A stretch of DNA of 6,575 bases from the NCBI GenBank assembly GCA_029548025.1, contig JAKPOE010000151.1, forward strand, positions 1 through 6,575. Direction: 5' to 3'. Source of the DNA: Spirochaetota bacterium (GTDB lineage Bacteria > Spirochaetota > UBA4802 > UB4802). How positions within the stretch are numbered: the stretch's first letter is position 1; each line of letters starts with the position of its first letter. A program made the translations under genes and the position numbers. The notes beneath the pieces are model-generated. The model saw nothing but the letters and a program-made list of their open reading frames with translations, was not told the origin of the DNA and made no database searches. Shown one piece after another: positions 1 through 5,228 of this stretch.

Positions 1-399
1 ACAACCAGTGGTGGAGCGCCCATAGCACGCATTGTACAGTATATCAAGGCTCGGTTTGCTGAGATGTATAATAAAATAACCGGCAGGACCGGGCCATTCT
101 GGAATGAGCGCTATAAGGACATCATTGTGCAGTTTGCCCATGATGCGTTTCGCTATCTGTTGTGGTTGCTGTGGTACATAGCGTTCAATCCAGTACGGAA
201 GCGCCGGTGTGATAGTCCTGTCAAGTATCGCTACAGCAGCATACAATGCTATGTACAGGAGGGTGCTGATGTTGGGGTACCAATAGACCATCATGAGTAC
301 TTTCTGCAACTGGGGGACAGTTTCAGCGAACGGGTGAGGCGGTTTTTGCAGTATGAGGAGGCGTACCGTAAGCGTTACTCCATTGCACAATGGGTATAA
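1..399 (+). CDS. REP-associated tyrosine transposase (RAYT, Y1_Tnp family), C-terminal part
   Basis: The reading frame is open from base 1, so the N-terminus, with the HUH metal-binding motif expected in this family, lies outside the window; 132 codons plus a TAA stop remain. What is visible fits the C-terminal half of RAYT proteins, which are single-domain relatives of IS200/IS605 transposases: a helix containing QYIKARFAEMYNK that should carry the nucleophilic tyrosine, the block GRTGPFWNERYKDIIV (compare the usual TGHxFQGRYKSxLV), then LLWYIAFNPVRKRR and a Y-SSIQCY segment matching the family's YIHLNPVRAG...YxxSSY pattern. Family members are thought to nick and move single-stranded palindromic REP DNA. 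An internal ATG at base 64 is not the start, because the homologous sequence continues upstream. G+C is about half in the first 120 bases (59 of 120 by my count), against 19 of 60 at 601-660, which suggests acquired DNA. The family call is secure; activity cannot be judged. Confidence 0.85.
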   Translation, partial: TTSGGAPIARIVQYIKARFAEMYNKITGRTGPFWNERYKDIIVQFAHDAFRYLLWLLWYIAFNPVRKRRCDSPVKYRYSSIQCYVQEGADVGVPIDHHEYFLQLGDSFSERVRRFLQYEEAYRKRYSIAQWV

Positions 400-403
400 A
401 AAA

Positions 404-415
404 AGGGGTCAGAGC
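404..415 (+). repeat. Candidate end sequence of the RAYT element (AGGGGTCAGAGC)
   Basis: Five bases after the transposase stop codon, following an A-run, lies AGGGGTCAGAGC. From memory, GGGGTCAGA-type words often flank RAYT genes in unrelated bacteria and may mark the end of the mobilised unit. Only this copy is visible here, and its left-hand partner would be outside the window, so the call rests on recollection plus position. Confidence 0.25.
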
Positions 416-420
416 ATTAT

Positions 421-439
421 ACGTTACGAACGTTTTTTT
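421..439 (+). terminator. Weak intrinsic terminator candidate after the transposase gene
   Basis: ACGTT (421-425) and AACGT (429-433) form a 5-bp stem around a 3-base loop, directly followed by a T-run to 439. The stem is short and not G+C-rich, so termination would be inefficient. It lies between two convergent genes, where a terminator is expected. The A-run at 398-404 would supply a T-run for transcripts arriving from the minus strand, but I see no good stem in that direction. Confidence 0.3.
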
Positions 440-454
440 AATGGTATAACAGTT

Positions 455-1015
455 TTATTGAATCAAACGCAACACTGAATCGGAATGTACATGATGAAGC
501 TGTGATGGATTTTTCACATTTCTTGGGATAAGTGCATCGATTGCATCAACCTTATCTTTTATATAGGGGGTATGTGCAACATCCGAAGCCATGATATTTT
601 CAAACTCTACCTGTAATCTGTTAAGATGAGATATGGAATCGGTAATAAGATTTTTTACCTGTTCCTGCTTATGCACTATATACTCATTAGTGGAACTATC
701 ACCAAGATATTCTTTTAAAACAGGACTATTGTTATAAAGAGTTGAATTAATAATGGACTGCTTGTTATTCCCACCATTTTTATTATCTTCAATGATAAGC
801 CGTATTCCTTCATCGATAACCTGATATCTGGAAAGTGTAGTTTGAATATCTTTGATCTGATTGTGTAAATCATCAAGGCGTGCAAGCACTTTATGCTCAA
901 GGGAAACTTTATCATTGGATACTTTATGTTTGTTACCCGACTTTTGTTCATCAACACTGTTGGTATTTTTTAATTGTTTTGCTGATTGCAGAATAGCATC
1001 AATACTTACTTTCAT
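455..1015 (-). CDS. Hypothetical helical/coiled-coil protein, 186 aa
   Basis: I do not recognise this protein. It starts MKVSIDAILQSAKQL and has no signal peptide or membrane segment, so it is probably cytoplasmic. Residues about 38-77 (from SLEHKVLARLDDL through QVIDEGIRLIIED) have the heptad-like hydrophobic spacing of a coiled coil. A charged Asn/Gly/Lys linker follows (about 78-90), then a second helical stretch at about 111-143 (EYIVHKQEQVKNLI...QVEFENIM), and a His-rich tail. A short N-terminal segment, a long helix and a polar linker recall flagellar or secretion accessory proteins, but that is only a resemblance. The frame extends 12 codons upstream to an ATG at 1051. I chose 1015 because AGGGAGG sits five bases before it and the best promoter would start transcription near 1046, inside the longer version. 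The gene stands alone, convergent with the transposase and divergent from radC. Confidence 0.78.
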   Translation of the reverse strand: MKVSIDAILQSAKQLKNTNSVDEQKSGNKHKVSNDKVSLEHKVLARLDDLHNQIKDIQTTLSRYQVIDEGIRLIIEDNKNGGNNKQSIINSTLYNNSPVLKEYLGDSSTNEYIVHKQEQVKNLITDSISHLNRLQVEFENIMASDVAHTPYIKDKVDAIDALIPRNVKNPSQLHHVHSDSVLRLIQ

Positions 1016-1052
1016 ATATCCCTCCCTGATGGCAAACTCCCTTATGGTCATC

Positions 1053-1081
1053 AGTATTCACTACCTATAATTTTTTGTCAA
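1053..1081 (-). promoter_or_regulatory. Sigma-70-type promoter for the 455-1015 gene
   Basis: On the minus strand a perfect TTGACA (1081-1076) is followed after 17 bases by AATACT (1058-1053), a 4 of 6 match to TATAAT. Transcription would start near 1046, giving a leader of about 30 bases that contains the AGGGAGG ribosome binding site at 1027-1021. This spacing supports the start codon at 1015. Confidence 0.55.
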
Positions 1082-1116
1082 CAGTTAATTTTAATGTGAC
1101 ATAAAAAATCTTACTA

Positions 1117-1207
1117 TAACTATCGGTAATTGAAAAAAAATATAAATTAAAAAAAAATTTTTTTTAAAAATTACCATTCCGGCGTTTTTATATATGGGCG
1201 ATAGTTA
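1117..1207. repeat. A/T-tract nested inverted repeat in the divergent intergenic region
   Basis: Three complementary pairs are nested around one centre: TAACTATCG (1117-1125) with CGATAGTTA (1199-1207); GGTAATT (1125-1131) with AATTACC (1169-1175), sharing base 1125 with the first pair; and an A8 run (1133-1140) with a T8 run (1158-1165). Between them is A9 then T8 then A5. The A-tracts are likely to bend the DNA. The repeat lies in the 365-base gap between the divergent minus-strand gene and radC, upstream of both start codons, so it could be a regulator site or an architectural element. No coding frame in the gap looks real. Confidence 0.5.
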
Positions 1208-1210
1208 CTT
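1197..1210 (-). repeat. Copy 1 of a 14-base word shared by both divergent promoter regions
   Basis: Read on the minus strand these bases are AAGTAACTATCGCC, identical to bases 5094-5107 on the plus strand. Both copies continue into an A/T-rich ATATA...AAA stretch after a one-base offset. This copy overlaps the right arm of the nested inverted repeat at 1117-1207. It may be a regulator binding site or a scrap of a dispersed repeat. Confidence 0.45.
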
Positions 1211-1219
1211 TTGAAATAG

Positions 1220-1249
1220 TTGGAATGTAAATAATAACAACATTATGTT
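1220..1249 (+). promoter_or_regulatory. Possible promoter for radC
   Basis: TTGGAA (1220-1225) and TATGTT (1244-1249) are 18 bases apart and each matches the sigma-70 consensus only partly. A competing reading is TTGAAA (1211-1216) with TAACAA (1235-1240), also 18 bases apart. Either would give a leader of 100 bases or more before the radC start. In such A/T-rich sequence, chance matches are common. Confidence 0.25.
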
Positions 1250-1380
1250 TTACGGAATTCATGATGGTAAGCATCTTGCCATCCATAAAAAATGAAAATT
1301 ATACAAACCGAACAATGCTCCTCTCGTTTTGCAAAGGACAGGGGGTAAGGTTAATATTTCGATTTTCTGAGGAGGATACT

Positions 1381-2055
1381 ATGGAATCAAAAAATGATTT
1401 GCCTATACAACGGTGTATAAAAGGTGAACCACTTGAAGCATTGAGCGATGTTGAGCTTTTAGCAGTACTAATTGGCAGTGGGGTAAAAGGGAAAAATGTT
1501 ATGGAATGTGCGTTTTATGTCATTGAACAATTTGGAGGGATGAACGGGATATATCATGCAGGGATACGAGAACTGGCACATACAGATGGTATTGGATTTG
1601 TGAAAGCAATTCGTATAAAAGCTGCATTCGAGTTAGGGAGGAGGTTAATAGTACCAAAAAATTATGAAGGGTCAATTGACTCACCGCGTATGGTATGGGA
1701 ATTCATTGTGGGACAGATTGCATGCAATAAGCAGGAGGAATTCTGGGCGCTTATACTGGATAATAAAAACAGATTGCTGAAAAAAACAAGAGTTTCCATA
1801 GGTACTATCTCTGAATCAATAGTACATCCTCGGGAAGTCTTCAGAGATGCAATCCGCGAAGCAGCATCATCCATTATCATTGCTCACAATCATCCGTCAG
1901 GGTTGCTTAAGCCATCGGTTAATGATATTGAGATTACACGCAGGGTAGCACAGGTTGGTGCTATAGTTGGGATTCAGCTTCTGGATCATGTAATTGTTAC
2001 CGATAACGATTATCTGAGTTTGCGTGAAACTGATGAAAAGTTATTTTTGGCATAA
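1381..2055 (+). CDS. radC: RadC family JAB/MPN-domain protein (UPF0758)
   Basis: The 224-residue product matches the usual RadC length. Residues 1-90 form the RadC N-terminal region: EALSDVELLAVLIGSG, then a helix-hairpin-helix-like segment around HTDGIGFVKAIRIKAAFELGRR. Residues about 100-224 are the JAB/MPN metalloprotease-like domain, with EEFWALILDNKNRL, VHPREVFRDAIRE, and the zinc-binding signature AHNHPSG...PSVND, giving ligands His169, His171 and Asp182. Glu119 or Glu120 is placed to be the catalytic acid. The biochemical role of the family is unsettled: the name comes from an E. coli radiation phenotype later traced to recG, and links to DNA repair or natural transformation are tentative. 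The frame continues 40 codons upstream to base 1261, but GGAGG (1371-1375) five bases before the ATG at 1381, and the family's normal N-terminus, favour 1381. Its neighbours give no functional hint. Confidence 0.93.
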   Translation: MESKNDLPIQRCIKGEPLEALSDVELLAVLIGSGVKGKNVMECAFYVIEQFGGMNGIYHAGIRELAHTDGIGFVKAIRIKAAFELGRRLIVPKNYEGSIDSPRMVWEFIVGQIACNKQEEFWALILDNKNRLLKKTRVSIGTISESIVHPREVFRDAIREAASSIIIAHNHPSGLLKPSVNDIEITRRVAQVGAIVGIQLLDHVIVTDNDYLSLRETDEKLFLA

Positions 2056-2063
2056 TGCTATAT

Positions 2064-2089
2064 ATAAAGCGGTGGTCAGTAGGCTTTGT
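2064..2089 (+). terminator. Weak stem-loop after radC
   Basis: AAAGC (2066-2070) pairs with GCTTT (2083-2087) around a 12-base loop, extendable by a G-U and an A-T pair. It lies eight bases past the radC stop codon, where a terminator would be expected, but the T-tract is poor (GTTAAAA), so this is a weak candidate. Confidence 0.22.
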
Positions 2090-2134
2090 TAAAATATAAT
2101 CATACAGTTACATAGAAAGGATATAGTAAAACAG

Positions 2135-2163
2135 TTGACAGCAGTTTTAAATATTTATACCAT
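2135..2163 (+). promoter_or_regulatory. Promoter for the hydrolase gene
   Basis: A perfect TTGACA (2135-2140) is followed after 17 bases by TACCAT (2158-2163), a 4 of 6 match to the -10 consensus. The predicted start near 2170 gives a leader of about 120 bases that would contain the whole palindrome at 2189-2271 before the start codon at 2292. Confidence 0.5.
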
Positions 2164-2188
2164 AAATAATGACTTTATTATGGAACAG

Positions 2189-2271
2189 TCATAGGAGTAT
2201 TGCCATACATCCCGGAAGAACCAACTATGAAAGCAATCCAGCATGTAGCGTCCGGGATTTTGGTCCTATGA
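2189..2271 (+). promoter_or_regulatory. 83-base two-tier palindrome in the hydrolase leader
   Basis: The outer arms TCATAGGA (2189-2196) and TCCTATGA (2264-2271) are exact complements. Inside, CCA (2203-2205) can pair with TGG (2261-2263), and ATCCCGGA (2209-2216) pairs exactly with TCCGGGAT (2251-2258) around a 34-base loop. The result is a long stem with two internal loops. TTTT at 2258-2261 overlaps the foot of the inner stem, so the inner stem could act as a leaky terminator or attenuator. The right foot ends 10 bases before the AGGAG ribosome binding site (2282-2286). It does not match any riboswitch consensus I can recall. A REP/MITE-type palindrome mobilised by a RAYT is the main alternative. 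The pairing itself is certain; the function is not known. Confidence 0.5.
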
Positions 2272-2291
2272 ATAAATAATCAGGAGAACAT

Positions 2292-3161
2292 ATGAAATAC
2301 AAAAAACCGGGTACTATTGTGTTGATTGCCATTACCGTAATTTTTATACACGCAACACTTGTTTCTGATACCAGGCATGGTACATGGGTTATCTATAATG
2401 TGCCCGCTTCACCACAATCCGAAAAAACAATACCGGTTAAGATTTACTTTCCTAAAAGCTATTCAGATTCAAGCCGTGTTATTATCGCATTTCATGAATA
2501 TGACGGTTCTATGAATAGCTGGCAGAATAACACCAGCATTGCCTATTATGCCAATCAATACAATATGGTCATTGTGTGCCCACACATGCCACGCTCAGTT
2601 TACGAATCATATTATTTTGATCAAACTACGGTTAAATGGAATGAGATGCCGGCGCTTTTGTGGATTGGCCAGTTACTGCTGCCCTATTTAAATAATACTG
2701 TTGGCTTAAACATTACAAAGCAAAAACTTGGCGTGTGTGGTTTTTCAATTGGTGCGCGTGGTGCATTGCGCGTGGGTGAGGTGTATCATGACTTTGTTGG
2801 CGCTATTGCATGTTTGTCAGGATATTACGATATGCTTTCGCATACAAAAAATCATATGTTTACCGCCGTCTATGGAAAATATAATGACTTTCAACAACGA
2901 TGGGCACAAACTGATAATGCTATTGATGAAGCAAAAAATCTTGGCGATGTTGCAGTGTTCATTGCACATGGCAATAAAGATTCGCGTGTTCCCATGGAGC
3001 AGGCGTTTATGCTGGCGTTAAAGTTGAAACAGCTTCAAAAGGAATATAAAAGTGGCTATAATTTTACATTTGTGGAAAAAAAGTATAAGATGCATGATTG
3101 GAATTACTGTCAGTCGGTGCTTCCCGATATGATGGCATTCTTTAATGAAAATTTAAAATAA
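2292..3161 (+). CDS. Exported alpha/beta hydrolase (esterase/depolymerase-like)
   Basis: This 289-residue protein starts MKYKK followed by a hydrophobic stretch (about residues 8-24), a Sec signal peptide or N-terminal membrane anchor, so it should act outside the cytoplasmic membrane. The rest has the alpha/beta-hydrolase order: VIIAFHEYDGS at 63-73 (oxyanion region; the family usually has HGxxG), IVCPHMP at 94-100, the nucleophile elbow GFSIGARGA with Ser152, the acid strand FIAHGNKDSRVP with Asp230, and KMHDWNYC with His268. It most resembles the poly(3-hydroxybutyrate) depolymerase/feruloyl esterase-like group. The substrate cannot be deduced. The histidine sits in H-D-W, a context common in esterases of this group. 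AGGAG lies five bases before the start codon. A promoter and long palindromic leader precede it, and the next gene follows after eight bases, so the two are probably co-transcribed. Confidence 0.85.
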   Translation: MKYKKPGTIVLIAITVIFIHATLVSDTRHGTWVIYNVPASPQSEKTIPVKIYFPKSYSDSSRVIIAFHEYDGSMNSWQNNTSIAYYANQYNMVIVCPHMPRSVYESYYFDQTTVKWNEMPALLWIGQLLLPYLNNTVGLNITKQKLGVCGFSIGARGALRVGEVYHDFVGAIACLSGYYDMLSHTKNHMFTAVYGKYNDFQQRWAQTDNAIDEAKNLGDVAVFIAHGNKDSRVPMEQAFMLALKLKQLQKEYKSGYNFTFVEKKYKMHDWNYCQSVLPDMMAFFNENLK

Positions 3162-3169
3162 AAAAATAT

Positions 3170-3685
3170 ATGAAAAATTTCAGGGCGATAGTTCCTTTTA
3201 TCATTGTATTGGTGGCATTGTGTTGCAGTAAGCATGGTGTCCGCAGTGGAGCCATGCTATGCACAATGCATAACGCTCATAATTTTTATAGTAAGGCTGA
3301 TTTTGCACGATGTATGGGAATAGATGAAAATGCACTTGAGGATTATTTCATTTTTTCTCAATCAGCAAAAGCGTTCAGTGATACTGCATCAACCGAGAGT
3401 ATGCTAAAATCAACTGTTTGCGATACAATAGTAGATGAGGTAATGCTGCGCATACAGACTATGTTTACCAATAAGCAGTTTGCACGATGGCATTTTACTG
3501 AGATGTCATTGCCGGTACAGTTCAGGACATTTATACAGCAGGGAAGTATCCCTGAAATGATGGTTGTTGGATTGGTAAAAAAAGAGGACCTTTCTGCCAG
3601 GGCAATTATATATTATTTGCCATTAGAATATAAGATGGACATAATAGGAAGAGAAAAAGAAAACGGCAAAATGCCTGATTGGTGA
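3170..3685 (+). CDS. Small exported protein or lipoprotein of unknown function
   Basis: I do not recognise this 171-residue protein. The N-terminus MKNFR followed by AIVPFIIVLVALCCSK is a signal sequence. Cys18 or Cys19 could be lipidated, since VALC and ALCC are loose lipoboxes of the kind tolerated in spirochaetes; a plain cleaved signal peptide is the alternative. Three further cysteines (31, 48, 84) could form a disulphide in an exported protein. The mature part looks mixed alpha/beta: a helical segment near 42-60 (SKADFARCMGIDENALEDYF), another near 84-106, and a strand-rich end near 130-160, with a charged C-terminus. It begins eight bases after the hydrolase stop with no clear ribosome binding site (A/T-only spacer), so translation may be coupled to the hydrolase. 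A shared exported location suggests the two work together, but nothing in the sequence proves this. Confidence 0.65.
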   Translation: MKNFRAIVPFIIVLVALCCSKHGVRSGAMLCTMHNAHNFYSKADFARCMGIDENALEDYFIFSQSAKAFSDTASTESMLKSTVCDTIVDEVMLRIQTMFTNKQFARWHFTEMSLPVQFRTFIQQGSIPEMMVVGLVKKEDLSARAIIYYLPLEYKMDIIGREKENGKMPDW

Positions 3686-3693
3686 ATAAAAGC

Positions 3694-3724
3694 TTGACAA
3701 ATAATGAGCGAACGCTTGTTTTAT
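3694..3724 (+). promoter_or_regulatory. Possible weak promoter before the activase gene
   Basis: A perfect TTGACA (3694-3699) lies in the 55-base gap, but the -10 options are poorly spaced: TTTTAT (3719-3724) at 19 bases, or TATAAA (3722-3727) at 22. Read-through from the upstream pair of genes is equally possible, and there is no convincing terminator in the gap. Confidence 0.25.
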
Positions 3725-3740
3725 AAAAAAAGGATGGTAT

Positions 3741-4508
3741 ATGCTTACACTGGGTATGGATATAGGTTCAATTACTGCAAAGGCTGTTGTTTTAAATGGT
3801 GGCACTATAGTTGGCAGTAAGGTAATTTTTACAGGGTTTAATGCTGCAAAAGCTGGCGAAAAGGTGGTACAGGAGCTTTTAGCTGAATTAGGGCTAACAC
3901 TAGAACAAATTGAAAGGATTGTAGCAACCGGCTATGGTCGGAAAAGTGTTGGATTTGCACATGCTACGGTAACCGAGATTACCTGCCATGCCAGAGGAGC
4001 TCACTTCTTAGATAACTCAGTACGATCTATTATAGATATTGGCGGGCAGGACAGCAAGGTGATAGTTATCGATGAAACGGGCAGGGTAAAGGATTTTGCC
4101 ATGAACGATAAGTGTGCTGCCGGTACAGGACGGTTTTTAGAAGTAATGGCACGTGCACTGGAGGTTGATCTGGATGTGTTTGGTGAACTATCGCTCAAGG
4201 CAAATAATCCGTCCAAGATAAGCAGCTTATGTACGGTATTTGCCGAATCGGAAGTAATTTCACTTATTGCAAAGGGTGAGTCGCGTGATAACATTATTGC
4301 TGGTATTCACCAGTCAATTGCATCTCGTGTAATGGCAATGGCATCGCGTGTGGGGATTGCCAGTCCTGTTATGATGACTGGCGGTGTGGCAAAAAATATT
4401 GGCGTTGTCAATGCAATTGAAAAGTTACTGAATTACCCGGTAAAAGTTTCAAAAGATGCCCAGGTTATTGGTGCACTTGGTGCAGCCATACTGGCTGCTG
4501 AAAATTAG
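3741..4508 (+). CDS. CoA-substrate-specific enzyme activase (BadF/BadG/HgdC family)
   Basis: The 255-residue product covers the full length of the one-domain activases such as HgdC. It has the ASKHA ATPase motifs in order: GMDIGSITAKAVV (phosphate 1, residues 5-17), VATGYGRKSV (61-70), IDIGGQDSKVI (98-108, phosphate 2), MNDKCAAGTGRFLEVMA (121-137) and VMMTGGVAKN (210-219). Cys125 and Cys164 are 39 apart, the same interval as HgdC Cys127/Cys166, which hold one [4Fe-4S] cluster between the two subunits of a homodimer. Such proteins use ATP to drive a low-potential electron into 2-hydroxyacyl-CoA dehydratases, benzoyl-CoA reductases or double-cubane cluster proteins, and they are oxygen-sensitive, which points to an anaerobic lifestyle. 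An AGGATGG site precedes the ATG. No partner dehydratase or reductase gene is in the window, so the substrate is unknown. The stop codon abuts that of the convergent gene at 4509. Confidence 0.93.
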   Translation: MLTLGMDIGSITAKAVVLNGGTIVGSKVIFTGFNAAKAGEKVVQELLAELGLTLEQIERIVATGYGRKSVGFAHATVTEITCHARGAHFLDNSVRSIIDIGGQDSKVIVIDETGRVKDFAMNDKCAAGTGRFLEVMARALEVDLDVFGELSLKANNPSKISSLCTVFAESEVISLIAKGESRDNIIAGIHQSIASRVMAMASRVGIASPVMMTGGVAKNIGVVNAIEKLLNYPVKVSKDAQVIGALGAAILAAEN

Positions 4509-5006
4509 TTATTTCTTTTTGCTGGTAAAAAGCCTTTCCCAGTATTCAATCTCTTTTTGACTCAGGTTGGGATTTTCTTCTTTTTCAGGGGTTTGAGCAG
4601 AGATGAAATCTTCAATGGTTTGATTAACAAACAGAGCAAAGTCTTCGCTTTTCATAGTTTTTGTTTTAAAACGGCTAACATACTCTATTATATCTTTGTC
4701 GCTGGTTACGACAGTTGTGTTGCGTGGCTGTAAGTCTTTGCGTATAAATTCCTTTATTAAAAAGTCAGCAGAATAATGCAGGGAATAGTACACATCGATA
4801 GTATATACTTTTTCGCTTGATATAGGGATATCACTGGTTTTTTGTCCGTCAAAAACAATGCGTATTCGTTTGCGTGTTAGTTTGGCAAACATCTTTAGTA
4901 AATCTAAAAGCTCACGGCGTGCTTCTATGAGATTATCCTGAAGCATGAGTTCTTCTAAATGGGGAAATTTATATATGAGGTTATAGCCGTCAATCAGATA
5001 CGTCAT
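4509..5006 (-). CDS. NYN-domain endoribonuclease, YacP/Rae1-like
   Basis: The 165-residue product is one NYN (PIN-like) domain of the YacP family, whose B. subtilis member Rae1 cuts mRNA in the ribosomal A site. Signatures are the N-terminal strand MTYLIDGYNLIYKFP (Asp6, Asn9), EARRELLDLL (28-37), RIRIVFDGQKTSD (Asp53), the YSADFLIKEFI helix (Asp81) and TTVVTSDKDIIEYV (Asp103, Asp105). The conserved aspartates should hold the catalytic metal. A short basic tail ends in SKKK. The frame runs five codons further up to a TTG at 5021, but the ATG at 5006 matches the family's short N-terminus and has AAGAG seven to eleven bases before it, so 5006 is preferred. The family assignment is good; ribosome dependence is inferred from Rae1 and not visible here. 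It is convergent with the activase gene, with no base between the two stop codons, and divergent from the GAF-phosphatase gene. Confidence 0.86.
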   Translation of the reverse strand: MTYLIDGYNLIYKFPHLEELMLQDNLIEARRELLDLLKMFAKLTRKRIRIVFDGQKTSDIPISSEKVYTIDVYYSLHYSADFLIKEFIRKDLQPRNTTVVTSDKDIIEYVSRFKTKTMKSEDFALFVNQTIEDFISAQTPEKEENPNLSQKEIEYWERLFTSKKK

Positions 5007-5054
5007 GACACACTCTTGCAAACTGGTTTATTAACTGGAAATTATGATTTTCAC

Positions 5055-5082
5055 ACTATATACAAACTATAGTACTATACAA
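5055..5082 (-). promoter_or_regulatory. Possible promoter for the NYN nuclease gene
   Basis: On the minus strand TTGTAT (5082-5077) and TATAGT (5060-5055) are 16 bases apart. The -35 match is poor (3 of 6) and the -10 match good (5 of 6). The spacer is largely filled by the perfect palindrome at 5068-5079, as a repressor operator would be. Confidence 0.3.
5068..5079. promoter_or_regulatory. Operator-like 12-bp perfect palindrome TATAGTACTATA
   Basis: TATAGTACTATA equals its own reverse complement. The half TATAGTAC recurs at 5173-5180, just downstream of the promoter of the GAF-phosphatase gene; with one more base, GTACTATAC (5072-5080) and GTATAGTAC (5172-5180) are a 9-base inverted pair. 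Placement between the -35 and -10 of one divergent promoter and near the start point of the other would suit one regulator acting on both genes. A/T-rich palindromes also arise by chance. Confidence 0.4.
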
Positions 5083-5093
5083 GCATTTTTTTT

Positions 5094-5107
5094 AAGTAAC
5101 TATCGCC
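5094..5107 (+). repeat. Copy 2 of the 14-base word shared by both divergent promoter regions
   Basis: AAGTAACTATCGCC is the exact reverse complement of 1197-1210. Here it lies 24 bases upstream of the -35 hexamer of the GAF-phosphatase promoter, a usual position for an activator site, and is followed by ATATAAAATTTTT, which could also serve as an UP element. Confidence 0.45.
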
Positions 5108-5131
5108 ATATAAAATTTTTGTATAATTTAG

Positions 5132-5159
5132 TTGACTGATGCATAATCCAATGTATAAA
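5132..5159 (+). promoter_or_regulatory. Sigma-70-type promoter for the GAF-SpoIIE gene
   Basis: TTGACT (5132-5137, 5 of 6) and TATAAA (5154-5159, 5 of 6) are 16 bases apart. Transcription would begin near 5166, giving a leader of about 63 bases that ends in an AAAGGG ribosome binding site (5218-5223) five bases before the start codon at 5229. Confidence 0.55.
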
Positions 5160-5228
5160 AATATAAAAAAGGTATAGTACAGCTTTCTTAACACCGACAT
5201 ACAGTATAACAATTGAAAAAGGGATAGT

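Noticed and set aside
861..1070. A 69-codon plus-strand frame opposite the unknown helical gene
   Set aside because: It is antisense to a gene with a clear promoter and ribosome binding site, has no such signals of its own, and its cysteine/leucine-rich composition looks like a complementary-strand artefact.
1261..1380. A 40-codon N-terminal extension of RadC from the ATG at 1261
   Set aside because: There is no ribosome binding site before 1261, the extension has no RadC-like sequence, and GGAGG sits at the right distance before the ATG at 1381.
2095..2100. A perfect TATAAT as the -10 of a promoter
   Set aside because: No acceptable -35 hexamer lies 16-18 bases upstream; the TTGACA-based promoter at 2135-2163 is better.
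2227..2271. A 14-codon open frame (MKAIQHVASGILVL) inside the palindromic leader, as a possible leader peptide
   Set aside because: It has no good ribosome binding site and no run of a single regulatory amino acid. Its stop coincides with the palindrome arm, which is most simply chance.
2728..3021. A 97-codon plus-strand frame inside the hydrolase gene
   Set aside because: It overlaps the catalytic region of the hydrolase in another frame and shows no family resemblance, so it is a shadow of the real gene.
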